The notes under the pieces were generated by a model. It ran no database searches and had not been told where the DNA came from. It was given only the letters and a program-made list of their open reading frames with translations. Both the position numbers and the translations under genes were made by a program. Shown here one piece after another: positions 20,166 to 32,760 of a stretch of 64,000 nt of DNA. Source of the DNA: Trachythela sp. YZ-2020 (taxonomy: Eukaryota > Cnidaria > Anthozoa > Malacalcyonacea > Clavulariidae); contig JADLSH010000217.1 of NCBI GenBank assembly GCA_016169945.1, forward strand, positions 2,542,001 to 2,606,000, given 5' to 3'. Each line of letters opens with the position of its first letter. Within the stretch, counting starts at the first letter, position 1.

Positions 20166-21357
20166 TTACTCACTGTCAGAGTCACTGTCTATCACGATTC
20201 TACTGCGCTTTGTCTCTGCGGCCTGTTCGGTGGACTGCGAAGATGCTGTAGTGCCTTGCCCTTGATAAATGTTTACAGTTCCTATTTGAATATGTTGTCT
20301 ACAGTGTGGATACGGTTGGAGTAAAGACAAAAACTCACTGTGGTTGAGTGTCGAATGCACAGAGGATGTTGTGGCGGGAGATGAAATGCTCGACGACATA
20401 CTAGACTCGACACTTTGCAGCTGTTTCGATGACAATGCTTCGCTGGAGCCCTCTGACTCTGTTGTGGATCCATGGAACACTTTATCTAGCAGCCCTGAAC
20501 ATTTCCTTTTTTGTGCACTCGTAGTTTGGTTGATGTAGTGGTTTAGACTGCGCTCATCTTTATGTTTGGTGATTGCACAAATCTGCTTTGCATCGACACC
20601 TCGATGGTACAATGCTGTAATTGTCGAAGCTCGTACACAGTGATTGGTGTAGCGTTGAGACAGCTCTGCTTTCATTGAAATATTTTCCATGAGTTTGGCA
20701 ATCGTATTTTTACCGAGGGCTTCCTTTTTATACCACGCATTACTTCCATGGAATTTCTTGTTTGGAGTTAAACAAACTTAAAGGCCAACGAAAACCAGAC
20801 AAACTGTAATAATTTTTCTGGATTTTTCCACATGTTGTCGTCATCTAGACCTTCACTAAAATAACGATTCAACTTTTCCATATCTCCAGCTTCGATAGGC
20901 GACTTATGTTTTGGTTTCGGATTCATTTCTTTTGCATATAACTTGCATTTGGCCTCAAACATTTTGTTTGCTGAGGCAAAGTTGCTGTCTTGCAAAATGT
21001 TCACGTTTCTGCTAATCGGAGCAGAAGTTATATGGCGGTGAATGGCAGCTCGTATCCCTGTTAAAGCACTAGGTGACAGTGGTTTTCCCTTTTCTGTCTT
21101 AACTTCATGTAAAACTTGCGAAGGATTTCATTCAGTTCTCCTGGTGAAATTACTGCGAAATCTATGTTGTTGTTTCTTTTTGCACTCCACTGTTCGATCT
21201 TTTTTAGTCCCCAAGCGGTTGCTTTTGTTGTGTTTTTTGCTTGAGCCTTTTTCTCCATCTCGTCAAGAGCTTCCTTATCAAGGTCAGAGCTCTGGCTTAA
21301 AACATTTATATTTTCGTCTGTTGAATTCACGCTAGAGCTAGCCATATTTAATTTCAC
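20166..21357 (-). pseudogene. Crypton-type tyrosine recombinase, internally deleted
   Basis: The N-terminal frame begins MKLNMASSSVNSTDENINV and includes KKIEQWSAKRNN and ISPGELNEILRKFYM. After a 1-base deletion near 21110 it continues VKTEKGKPLSPSALTGIRAA and SRNVNILQDSNFASANKMFE, then EKLLQFVWFSLAFKFV. It jumps to LTPNKKFHGSNAWYKKEALG and SQRYTNHCVRASTITALYHR, then TKHKDERSLNHYIN. The H-x-x-R in NHCVR, the later His/Lys and the Tyr of LNHYIN match the C-terminal catalytic half of tyrosine recombinases of the Crypton/DUF3504 group. The stretch that normally carries the first catalytic Arg is missing between LAFKFV and TPNKKF. The tail is Ser-rich and ends VIDSDSDSE. The copy is inactive. Confidence 0.75.
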
Positions 21358-22191
21358 AACTTTCGTCTCTTGAAAGTTGAAAACACCGTGAAAGCCCGAG
21401 AGCAGTCAGAGCAGTGAGAGCACTCAAATGGCTTCCTTGCCAAGTTGAAAATTCTGAATATTAATTTGTCGAAAACAATCATGAGACGCACGATTGACCA
21501 ATCATATGCAGGGCAGAAGACACGTAATTACCGCCCGTTCGATTCGTTATCGGCCCGCGCTTGCGAACGTTTTGAAGAGGGCGGCTTCCCATTTGGCCTT
21601 CTATATTGATAATAATACATTTTTATCGAGCAACTTGCATTGCTCTTTCGGGCCTTCCCGCTTTCCTAATTTCTACTGCATTTATAATTTATGATAAAGG
21701 ACCAGAGTAACACAATTGGAGTGTTAAAACGATGTTATTTTGCTAATTTGCATTGTATGAAAGATTTGCGATGAATATAATTACAATTGGAATAATTCAT
21801 TTTACAAAGTATAATTGAAATATAACTCTTGTTTCACATGCAGCGATTTATATTGGATCAGTTATTAGTATCATTCATTTCAATTTGTGTCTTTTGTGAA
21901 GGATTTTATGTGCTTAAATTTTAAGTATATAGTATGCTGTCCAGTTTCGGGACACAAAGTTGTTTTTTCGCTATATCTCATCTTTAAAGATCGCTAGATC
22001 TAGATAGATGAAACTTTCACAATTTGTAGCCATATCCATTTGGAAACATGCATTAAAAGCAAAAACCCAGAGCATTGTTATTTTATGCGCATTTGATCAA
22101 AGTCGTGAGCAACATTCGTGTCCAGTTTTCGAACAGCTGTCCAGTTTCTGGACAGCAATTCATGCCCAGTAAATGATCGTGATTTGACGCT
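21358..22191. other. Crypton flank and unique sequence
   Basis: The part nearest 21358 is the 5' flank of the recombinase. Short phrases around gtccagtttc..gggaca recur at 21935-22160. No gene recognised. Confidence 0.4.
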
Positions 22192-22845
22192 CAGGGGCCG
22201 GTTGTATAAAACTCTTAACTACGTTTTAACTACCCATTTTCTAGTTAAATGGTAGTTAACTTTAACCACGTAGTTAAGTCGGTTGTATAAAAACCTAGTT
22301 AGCGTTAACTGCAATTAAAAAGTAGTTAAAGTTAACTATATGCTCAAGGGCATAGTTAACTTCCCAAAGCGTAGTTAAATATGGCGTTTTGTAGGAGTGA
22401 TGAACTTTAATCAGTCAAAAAATACTAAAAGCAACGCTTACCGAGGGTTTTCAATCATCATCTTCCCTAGATACTTCCTTTTTCTGATACTCGTGAGCTT
22501 TTAAAACGCTATAATTTTGGTCTTTTCGACGAAAACGGAATATATTTTTTGCATAGGAAGATTTATCGATGACGAGAGGCAATCCATAACAAAGAAAAAC
22601 AATGTCGTTTTTACCAAAGAACTGCAGTTTGACTTTCATGGTAAATACGCCTTTTTCGTAGACTTTATTGGTCTTTATGTCTTGTTTTCTTGCATATTAG
22701 TGTGATTAGTTAACTACCCGACTAACTACGTTTTGTGCAACGCAGTTAAGTCCTGTAGTTAACTAATTATAGTTAAGGAATTAACTACGGTAGTTAACGC
22801 TAACTATGGTTAACTTTAACTACATTTTTATACAACCGGCCCCTG
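22192..22845. mobile_element. 654-bp MITE with CAGGGGCCGG ends
   Basis: The ends are inverted repeats, CAGGGGCCGGTTGTATAAAA and its complement. Sub-terminal sequence on both sides is dense in variants of TTAACTAC/GTAGTTAA. No transposase is present and no clear target duplication is visible, so the superfamily is left open. Confidence 0.8.
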
Positions 22846-22984
22846 GTAAGCTAAATTCATACTGAATTTGTTCCTGATGTTGAAAAAGTTATAGATAAGT
22901 TTGCTGAGGGGATTAATACTCGTTTAAAATTTATGTAACATGTTACACTTGATTACTCCCTGCATATGTATGAACACGTATATT

Positions 22985-25900
22985 AAGGTAAAACCCTTCC
23001 TCATATACGAATATCAAGAAATAACTAAGAATTTCTCATGAAACATTTGGCAAGATAGATAAACAAATGAATAGTACATCATTTTTACATGCCACGGTTG
23101 CCACCATCCTCATATAACAACGAATATTAAGAAATAACTGAGAATTTGTCATGAAACATTTGGCAAGATAGATGTTTAAATGAATAGTACATCACTTTTA
23201 CATGCCACGGTTGCCACCATCCTCATATAACAACGAATATTAAGAAATAACTGAGAATTTGTCATCAAACATTTGGCAAGATAGATAAACATTTGTCATG
23301 AAACATTTGGCAAGATATAGATAAACATTTGTCATGTAACATTTGGCAAGATAGATAAACAAATGAATAGTACATCATTTTTACATGCCACGGTTGCCAC
23401 CATCCTCATATAACAACGAATATTAAGAAATAACTGAGGATTTGTCATGAAACATTTGGCAAGATAGATAAACATTTGTCATGAAACATTTGGCAAGATA
23501 GATAAACAAATGAATAGTATACATCATTTCTACATGCCATAGTTGCCACTATCCTCATATAACAACGAATATTATGAAATAACTGAGAATTTGTCATGAA
23601 ACATTTGGCAAGATAGACAAACATTTGTCATGAAATATTTGGCAAGATAGATAAACAAATGAATAGTATACATCATTTCTACATGCCATAGTTGCCACTA
23701 TCCTCATATAACAACGAATATTATGAAATAACTGAGAATTTGTCATGAAACATTTGGCAAGATAGACAAACATTTGTCATGAAACATTTGGCAAGATAGA
23801 TGTTTAAATGAATAGTACATCATTTTTACATGCCACGGTTGCCACCATCCTCATATAACAACGAATATTAAGAAATAACTGAGAATTTGTCATGAAACAT
23901 TTGGCAAGATAGATAAACATTTGTCATGAAACATTTGGCAAGATAGATAAACAAATGAATAGTACATCAGTTTTACATGCCACGGTTGCCACCATCCTCA
24001 TATAACAACGAATATTAAGAAATAACTGAGAATTTGTCATGAAACATTTGGCAAGATAGATGTTTAAATTAATAGTACATCATTTTTACATGCCATATAG
24101 TTGCCACCATCGTCATATAACAACGAATATTATGAAATAACTGAGAATTTGTCATGAAACATTTGGCAAGATAGATAAACATTTGTCATGAAACATTTGG
24201 CAAGATAGATAAACATTTGTCATGAAACATTTGGCAAGATAGATAAACATTTGTCATGTAACATTTGGCAAGATAGATAAACAAATGAATAGTACATCAT
24301 TTTTACATGCCACGGTTGCCACCATCCTCATATAACAACGAATATTAAGAAATAACTGAGGATTTGTCATGAAACATTTGGCAAGATAGATAAACATTTG
24401 TCATGAAACATTTGGCAAGATAGATAAACAAATGAATAGTATACATCATTTCTACATGCCATAGTTGCCACTATCCTCATATAACAACGAATATTATGAA
24501 ATAACTGAGAATTTGTCATGAAACATTGGCAAGATAGACAAACATTTGTCATGAAACATTTGGCAAGATAGATAAACAAGTGAATAGTATACATCATTTC
24601 TACATGCCATAGTTGCCACTATCCTCATATAACAACGAATATTATGAAATAACTGAGAATTTGTCATGAAACATTTGGCAAGATAGACAAACATTTGTCA
24701 TGAAACATTTGGCAAGATAGATAAACATTTGTCATGAAACATTTGGCAAGATAGATAAACATTTGTCATGAAACATTTGGCAAGATAGATGTTTAAATTA
24801 ATAGTACATCATTTTTACATGCCATATAGTTGCCACCATCCTCATATAACAACGAATATTATGAAATAACTGAGAATTTGTCATGAAACATTTGGCAAGA
24901 TAGATAAACATTTGTCAAGAAACATTTGGCAAGATAGATAAACATTTGTCATGTAACATTTGGCAAGATAGATAAACAAATGAATAGTACATCAGTTTTA
25001 CATGCCACGGTTGTCACCATCCTCATATAACAACGAATATTAAGAAATAACTGAGGATTTGTCATGAAACATTTGGCAAGATAGATAAACATTTGTCATG
25101 AAACATTTGGCAAGATAGATAAACAAATGAATAGTATACATCATTTCTACATGCCATAGTTGCCACTATCCTCATATAACAACGAATATTATGAAATAAC
25201 TGAGAATTTGTCATGAAACATTTGGCAAGATAGACAAACATTTGTCATGAAACATTTGGCAAGATAGATAAACAAATGAATAGTATACATCATTTCTACA
25301 TGCCATAGTTGCCACTATCCTCATATAACAACGAATATTATGAAATAACTGAGAATTTGTGATGAAACATTTGGCAAGATAGACAAACATTTGTCATGAA
25401 ACATTTGGCAAGATAGATGTTTAAATGAATAGTACATCATTTTTACATGCCACGGTTGCCACCATCCTCATATAACAACGAATATTAAGAAATAACTGAG
25501 AATTTGTCATGAAACATTTGGCAAGATAGATAAACATTTGTCATGAAACATTTGGCAAGATAGATAAACAAATGAATAGTACATCAGTTTTACATGCCAC
25601 GGTTGCCACCATCCTCATATAACAACGAATATTAAGAAATAACTGAGAATTTGTCATGAAACATTTGGCAAGATAGATGTTTAAATTAATAGTACATCAT
25701 TTTTACATGCCATATAGTTGCCACCATCGTCATATAACAACGAATATTATGAAATAACTGAGAAATTGTCATGAAACATTTGGCAAGATAGATAAACATT
25801 TGTCATGAAACATTTGGCAAGATAGATAAACATTTGTCATGAAACATTTGGCAAGATAGATAAACATTTGTCATGAAACATTTGGCAAGATAGATAAACA

Positions 25901-28900
25901 AATGAATAGTACATCAGTTTTACATGCCACGGTTGCCACCATCCTCATATAACAACGAATATTAAGAAATAACTGAGAATTTGTCATGAAACATTTGGCA
26001 AGATAGATGTTTAAATTAATAGTACATCATTTTTACATGCCATATAGTTGCCACCATCGTCATATAACAACGAATATTATGAAATAACTGAGAATTTGTC
26101 ATGAAACATTTGGCAAGATAGATAAACATTTGTCATGAAACATTTGGCAAGATAGATAAACATTTGTCATGAAACATTTGGCAAGATAGATAAACATTTG
26201 TCATGTAACATTTGGCAAGATAGATAAACAAATGAATAGTACATCATTTTTACATGCCACGGTTGCCACCATCCCCATATAACAACGAATATTAAGAAAT
26301 AACTGAGGATTTGTCATGAAACATTTGGCAAGATAGATAAACATTTGTCATGAAACATTTGGCAAGATAGATAAACAAATGAATAGTATACATCATTTCT
26401 ACATGCCATAGTTGCCACTATCCTCATATAACAACGAATATTATGAAATAACTGAGAATTTGTCATGAAACATTTGGCAAGATAGACAAACATTTGTCAT
26501 GAAACATTTGGCAAGATAGATAAACAAATGAATAGTATACATCATTTCTACATGCCATAGTTGCCACTATCCTCATATAACAACGAATATTATGAAATAA
26601 CTGAGAATTTGTGATGAAACATTTGGCAAGATAGACAAACATTTGTCATGAAACATTTGGCAAGATAGATGTTTAAATGAATAGTACATCATTTTTACAT
26701 GCCACGGTTGCCACCATCCTCATATAACAACGAATATTAAGAAATAACTGAGAATTTGTCATGAAACATTTGGCAAGATAGATGTTTAAATTAATAGTAC
26801 ATCATTTTTACATGCCATATAGTTGCCACCATCGTCATATAACAACGAATATTATGAAATAACTGAGAATTTGTCATGAAACATTTGGCAAGATAGATAA
26901 ACATTTGTCATGAAACATTTGGCAAGATAGATAAACATTTGTCATGAAACATTTGGCAAGATAGATAAACATTTGTCATGTAACATTTGGCAAGATAGAT
27001 AAACAAATGAATAGTACATCATTTTTACATGCCACGGTTGCCACCATCCCCATATAACAACGAATATTAAGAAATAACTGAGGATTTGTCATGAAACATT
27101 TGGCAAGATAGATAAACATTTGTCATGAAACATTTGGCAAGATAGATAAACAAATGAATAGTATACATCATTTCTACATGCCATAGTTGCCACTATCCTC
27201 ATATAACAACGAATATTATGAAATAACTGAGAATTTGTCATGAAACATTTGGCAAGATAGACAAACATTTGTCATGAAACATTTGGCAAGATAGATAAAC
27301 AAATGAATAGTATACATCATTTCTACATGCCATAGTTGCCACTATCCTCATATAACAACGAATATTATGAAATAACTGAGAATTTGTCATGAAACATTTG
27401 GCAAGATAGACAAACATTTGTCATGAAACATTTGGCAAGATAGATGTTTAAATGAATAGTACATCATTTTTACATGCCATATAGTTGCCACCATCGTCAT
27501 ATAACAACGAATATTATGAAATAACTGAGAATTTGTCATGAAACATTTGGCAAGATAGATAAACATTTGTCATGAAACATTTGGCAAGATAGATAAACAT
27601 TTGTCATGAAACATTTGGCAAGATAGATAAACATTTGTCATGTAACATTTGGCAAGATAGATAAACAAATGAATAGTACATCATTTTTACATGCCACGGT
27701 TGCCACCTTCCTCATATAACAACGAATATTAAGAAATAACTGAGGATTTGTCATGAAACATTTGGCAAGATAGATAAACATTTGTCATGAAACATTTGGC
27801 AAGATAGATAAACAAATGAATAGTATACATCATTTCTACATGCCATAGTTGCCACTATCCTCATATAACAACGAATATTATGAAATAACTGAGAATTTGT
27901 CATGAAACATTTGGCAAGATAGACAAACATTTGTCATGAAATATTTGGCAAGATAGATAAACAAATGAATAGTATACATCATTTCTACATGCCATAGTTG
28001 CCACTATCCTCATATAACAACGAATATTATGAAATAACTGAGAATTTGTCATGAAACATTTGGCAAGATAGACAAACATTTGTCATGAAACATTTGGCAA
28101 GATAGATAAACATTTGTCATGAAACATTTGGCAAGATAGATAAACATTTGTCATGAAACATTTGGCAAGATAGATGTTTAAATTAATAGTACATCATTTT
28201 TACATGCCATATAGTTGCCACCATCCTCATATAACAACGAATATTATGAAATAACTGAGAATTTGTCATGAAACATTTGGCAAGATAGATAAACATTTGT
28301 CAAGAAACATTTGGCAAGATAGATAAACATTTGTCATGTAACATTTGGCAAGATAGATAAACAAATGAATAGTACATCAGTTTTACATGCCACGGTTGTC
28401 ACCATCCTCATATAACAACGAATATTAAGAAATAACTGAGGATTTGTCATGAAACATTTGGCAAGATAGATAAACATTTGTCATGAAACATTTGGCAAGA
28501 TAGATAAACAAATGAATAGTATACATCATTTCTACATGCCATAGTTGCCACTATCCTCATATAACAACGAATATTATGAAATAACTGAGAATTTGTCATG
28601 AAACATTTGGCAAGATAGACAAACATTTGTCATGAAACATTTGGCAAGATAGATAAACAAATGAATAGTATACATCATTTCTACATGCCATAGTTGCCAC
28701 TATCCTCATATAACAACGAATATTATGAAATAACTGAGAATTTGTCATGAAACATTTGGCAAGATAGACAAACATTTGTCATGAAACATTTGGCAAGATA
28801 GATAAACATTTGTCATGAAACATTTGGCAAGATAGATAAACATTTGTCATGAAACATTTGGCAAGATAGATGTTTAAATTAATAGTACATCATTTTTACA

Positions 28901-29422
28901 TACCATATAGTTGCCACCATCCTCATATTACAACGAATATTATGAAATAACTGAGAATTTGTCATGAAACATTTGGCAAGATAGATAAACATTTGTCAAG
29001 AAACATTTGGCAAGATAGATAAACATTTGTCATGTAACATTTGGCAAGATAGATAAACAAATGAATAGTACATCAGTTTTACATGCCACGGTTGTCACCA
29101 TCCTCATATAACAACGAATATTAAGAAATAACTGAGAATTTGTCATGAAACATTTGGCAAGAAGATAAACAAATAAATACATCATTTTTACATGCCACCA
29201 TCCTCATATAACAACGAATAATGAGAAATAACTTAAAATTTCTCATGAAACATTTGGCAAGATAGACAAACAAATGAACACATCATTTTTACTTGCCAGC
29301 ATCTTCATATAACAACGAATATTAAGAAATAACTGAGAATTTCTCATGAAACATTTGGCAAGATAGACAAACAAATGAACACGTCATTTTACATGCCACC
29401 ATCCTCATATAACAACGAATAT
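22985..29422. repeat. 6.4-kb higher-order satellite array
   Basis: The base unit is about 113 bp (ending aactgagaatttgtcatgaa plus acatttggcaagatagataa) and is followed by zero to four extra copies of a 34-bp sub-repeat, acatttgtcatgaaacattt plus ggcaagatagataa. Shared rare variants show duplicated blocks of several hundred bp: gtcaccatcc recurs at about 25010, 28395 and 29091, and gtgatgaaac at about 25359 and 26611. The edges, especially 29160-29422, hold more degenerate units. No protein coding is supported; the short frames inside are repeats. Confidence 0.95.
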
Positions 29423-29479
29423 TTAATTAAACAACTGTGTGCACATCAATTAATTGTGTAAATCGATACTTAGTAATTA

Positions 29480-29820
29480 GTAGGGGGGTAAAGGGTTAGA
29501 ATCGACCGGGATGGTGTGAAGCCTGAGCAATTTTACATCCATGAAATGTCCCAAATGGCCACCCATTTCTAGCCAAACTCCTCCTGCCATTGGCAGAGGT
29601 GTGAAGGTGAATGTCTGGCGCCTCTTAACCAGGCTGCTCAAGTAGTATTAGTAGGTGGTAAAGGGTTAGAATCGACCGGGATGGTGTGAAGCCTGAGCAA
29701 TTTTACATCCATGAAATGTCCCATATGGTCACCCATTTCTAGCCAAACTCCTCCTGCCATTGGCAGAGGTGTGAAGGTGAATGTCTGGCGCCTTTTAACC
29801 AGGCTGCTCATTTGGCCTTT
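29480..29820. repeat. tandem duplication with 170-bp offset
   Basis: The phrase taaagggttagaatcgaccg occurs at 29489 and 29659. Nearly the full 170 bp is repeated, including a short near-palindrome ctgccattggcag. It directly follows the satellite and is of unknown origin. Confidence 0.85.
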
Positions 29821-29962
29821 CCTAAGGGCTGTCCATGTCGGAATCACAGCATTATTTTATTATAAAAAGTAAATGTGTTTCCTAGACATGCTGATGAGCT
29901 CTGATATTGAGCGAAACAGCCAAAATTCTCATCCTACAATTCAATTGACTTTTCCAAGTCAT

Positions 29963-30662
29963 TTAATTTATTTATTTATTTATTTATTAAGCTTTGCCAA
30001 ATATACACGTATAGTTACATCTTATATTACATCATGATTTAGACAAACAATACACACCAAACTCAAATGGCAGGGTATACGCTACAGCTTTCGCCAATTA
30101 CAGCGGCCCTTTAGTCTTTACATTTACAACACAAACATACAATATTCAATTAAAAACAACATGACTTGGATGAAGACAAGGTACGAGACTTATTACACGA
30201 CAGACATATTGACTTCCATGTTCGTGGATTCTCGGAATCGTAAACGTTTGTTAAAGCTGAACTATAATACTCGTAAAGTCCGTTTTTAAATGCATTGAAA
30301 GTGGCGTCTTTGTTCGTCAAGTTTTTTGGCAATATATTCCACACTCTCGTTGATCTTGTCAGAAAGGACTTCTGGAATGTCACAGTCTTGCATTTTGTTG
30401 TTGTAAACAGCATGCAGTCAGGATCGGCTGATCTTGTAATCCTCTCCGGGTTCTGTTGTGTTGGCAGTAACTCTGCGTTGATGTCTATCAACCCATGAAT
30501 ACATTTGAACAGGAAAATCAAATCTAGAAATTCATGCCAATAGCACAGAGGAATGATATCTAACGCCACGAGTCTCTCGCTGTAACTGATGTCGCAGAAA
30601 AAGGGCAGATCTAATTCCTGGTAAAGATAAATGTCTGGGAGAAGGTATGTTTGTGAGATCAT
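29963..30662 (-). mobile_element. 5'-truncated CR1/L2-type LINE, 3' end with (AAAT)n tail
   Basis: The frame 30662-30150 starts within SERLVALDIIPLCYWHEFLD and continues LIFLFKCIHG, ERITRSADPDC, FLTRSTRVWNILPKNL and WKSICLSCNKSRTLSS. This is the C-terminal region of a CR1/L2-type ORF2. Downstream comes about 160 bp of 3' untranslated sequence, then an (AAAT)n tail at about 29963-29992 on the minus strand. It is related to, but diverged from, the copy at 5358. The reverse transcriptase core is absent. Confidence 0.7.
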
Positions 30663-30724
30663 AAAAAATCGTGTCTTTGATGTACTTTATTATCTTGGGA
30701 ATCCTGCAAAATCTCACCCCCAAA

Positions 30725-30854
30725 ACGCTTGAAATCGCATTTCAGGGAGTCTAGATTTCAAAATTTTCCGGGGGTGCATGCCCCCCGACTCCCCTAGCAT
30801 GTCTCACGCCTTCGGCGTTCGACTTATGTTTCAAAAACCTTAGATCCGCCCCTG
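30725..30854 (-). mobile_element. partial element with a CAGGGGCGGATC end
   Basis: On the minus strand the sequence starts CAGGGGCGGATCTAAGG and continues with C-rich text (ggggtgcatgcccccc). CAGGGGCGG ends are common in hAT-type non-autonomous elements. The opposite end was not found, so it may be truncated. Confidence 0.35.
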
Positions 30855-30894
30855 TTCTACTATTAATACAATCGAACGAGATGCCGAGAAAAAT

Positions 30895-31190
30895 CTTGAT
30901 ATTTACCCAGACAATCTTATACCCGAGAGGTGACATAGACAATCTTCTACCAGAGAGGAAACATAGACAATGTTATACACGAGAGTTGACAGTAGACAAT
31001 CTTATACCCGAGAGGTGACGTAGACGAGTCTAGTACGCGAGAGGTGACATAGACAATCTTATACCCGAGAGGTGACGTAGACGAGTCTAATACCCTAGAG
31101 ATGACATAGACAATCTTATTCCCGAAAGGTAACATAGACGAGTCTTATACCCGAGAGGTGACATAGACAAGTCTTATAACCGAGGTGCGT
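30895..31190. repeat. 28-bp tandem repeat, TATACCCGAGAGGTGACATAG unit family
   Basis: About nine to ten imperfect units with the core acccgagaggtgacatag and intervening acaatctt or acgagtct. Some pairs form a 56-bp higher-order pattern. Diverged copies occur at 16575-16700. Confidence 0.85.
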
Positions 31191-31339
31191 ATAACAAAAA
31201 ATGTCTACGAAGTTTTGGGTATCTCGAAAATGTTGTCGGATTTTGCGGGATTTGTTCGGGATTCTTCAGGTCCATTTGCCAGATGGTAATATTGATTTTG
31301 CCACAATATTCATATCAGACAAAAATCTGTCCTCTAATA

Positions 31340-31740
31340 TGTATTCAGTTAATTGAATGGGCGCGCCTATTATTTTAAGACTACTTCTAAGATATTGCTA
31401 CTTAACATATCAGCAGGAGCCATGGTTACTGGCGCTATGGGTTGCAGAACAGAAAATAACTAACATATTTCAAAAGATTGGTTCCTGTAAGACTGAGAAA
31501 TGCACACTGCAGTTAACGGCGAACACTGCTTACATGCAGTAGGACCCATTTCGTTTCCAAATTATCGAGTTTAAACAAGCAACGCACATAATATACAATG
31601 CACTGTTGATTGCTACTGTGGACGTACATGTTGACACGCACATACTAGTTGTCGAGTTGTTATTGCCAAAATTATTCTAAAAATACATTTCAATATACCC
31701 TTGGTGTATCAGAAAATATAACAACAAAATATTTGCAGAA
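31340..31740. repeat. dispersed repeat, copy 1 of two diverged direct copies
   Basis: It aligns by eye with 32400-32760: shared phrases include cagaaaataac, attggttcctgtaag, gagaaa, tttccaaat, atcgagttta and gagttgttattgc. The 61-codon frame here is not kept in the second copy, so coding is doubtful. Confidence 0.65.
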
Positions 31741-31973
31741 TATTGTTATACCATGGTTTGCTGTGAATACCGTTGCTATAAACTATACTAACAAGTAGTT
31801 TCAAATGAAAATATTTCCTTTTACAACAAGTATAAAGATATGAATGTTATCTTTTGACTGTAGCTGTGTGTTTAATTAATAGCTAGGCAAATTGAATAAC
31901 AGACTATAGAAATGCAATAATAATTGAAGGGTTTTGTAGATGGAAAATTGTTGAGTGTAAATTATATACATTT

Positions 31974-32060
31974 ATTAGACCTAACCAGGAACAGCTGCGA
32001 AAAATGCAACTCTAGGTCCCTGGCAGGAATCGAAGCTGCGGCCCTGCGATTCCGGTGAAT
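31974..32060 (-). mobile_element. tRNA-derived SINE, copy 3 (truncated)
   Basis: On the minus strand it carries ctgcgattcc..gccctgcgat context complementary to copies 1 and 2, then gttgcatttttcgcagctg and cctggttaggtcta. The tRNA-like head is lost upstream of the anticodon-arm region. Confidence 0.7.
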
Positions 32061-32399
32061 TGTGGATGGTATTCAACATACCACGATTAGTTAATCTATA
32101 TAATTATTAGTAAATAACAGGGGGTGTTCAAAAATGCAGTGTAGGCTATAACAATCAGTGCTACGATAAATCAGACATTCCTAACTTACATATTAAAATT
32201 CCTTCATTATATACATATCTACTGTATATATGTTATAGGTATTTCAGAAAGTGCCAAATTGACTTGAATTGATTAAAATAAGTAGTAGGCCTACTTGACA
32301 TATAATATCAAGACTAAATAGGTCCTATCTCCATATCAGATAAATACCATGTCAGATTAAACTCAATAAGACGCGATTCCACTCTTAGACGCTAATTGA

Positions 32400-32760
32400 G
32401 CTAATTGAATGCGCCAAATATTTCAAGATTACGTACGTCTATAGGATACTATTATTTAATATATTAGTAGGAGCTAAGATTACTTGCGTTATGGATTACA
32501 ATACAGAAAATAACCAACATTCCAACAAATTGGTTCCTGTAAGTCTGAGAAAAGTGCTGCAGTTAACTGCAAATACACATACATGCATGCACTAGCAGAT
32601 ATTTCCGCGTTTCCAAATCATCGAGTTTACACATGCAATGTGAAGACGTTGTAAACTGTTGAGTGCCATTGTATAGACGTGCATGGAATCACGGACTTTC
32701 TGCGTGGTTGTTGAGTTGTTATTGCTAAAGTTATCTTAAAAATATTTCAATTTCCCCTTT
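32400..32760. repeat. dispersed repeat, copy 2
   Basis: Second diverged copy of the 31340-31740 sequence in the same orientation, about 1.05 kb away. Confidence 0.65.

Noticed and set aside
22985..29422. CRISPR-like array of regular repeats
   Set aside because: Units are directly adjacent without unique spacers, their size varies in 34-bp steps and the setting is eukaryotic; it is a satellite.
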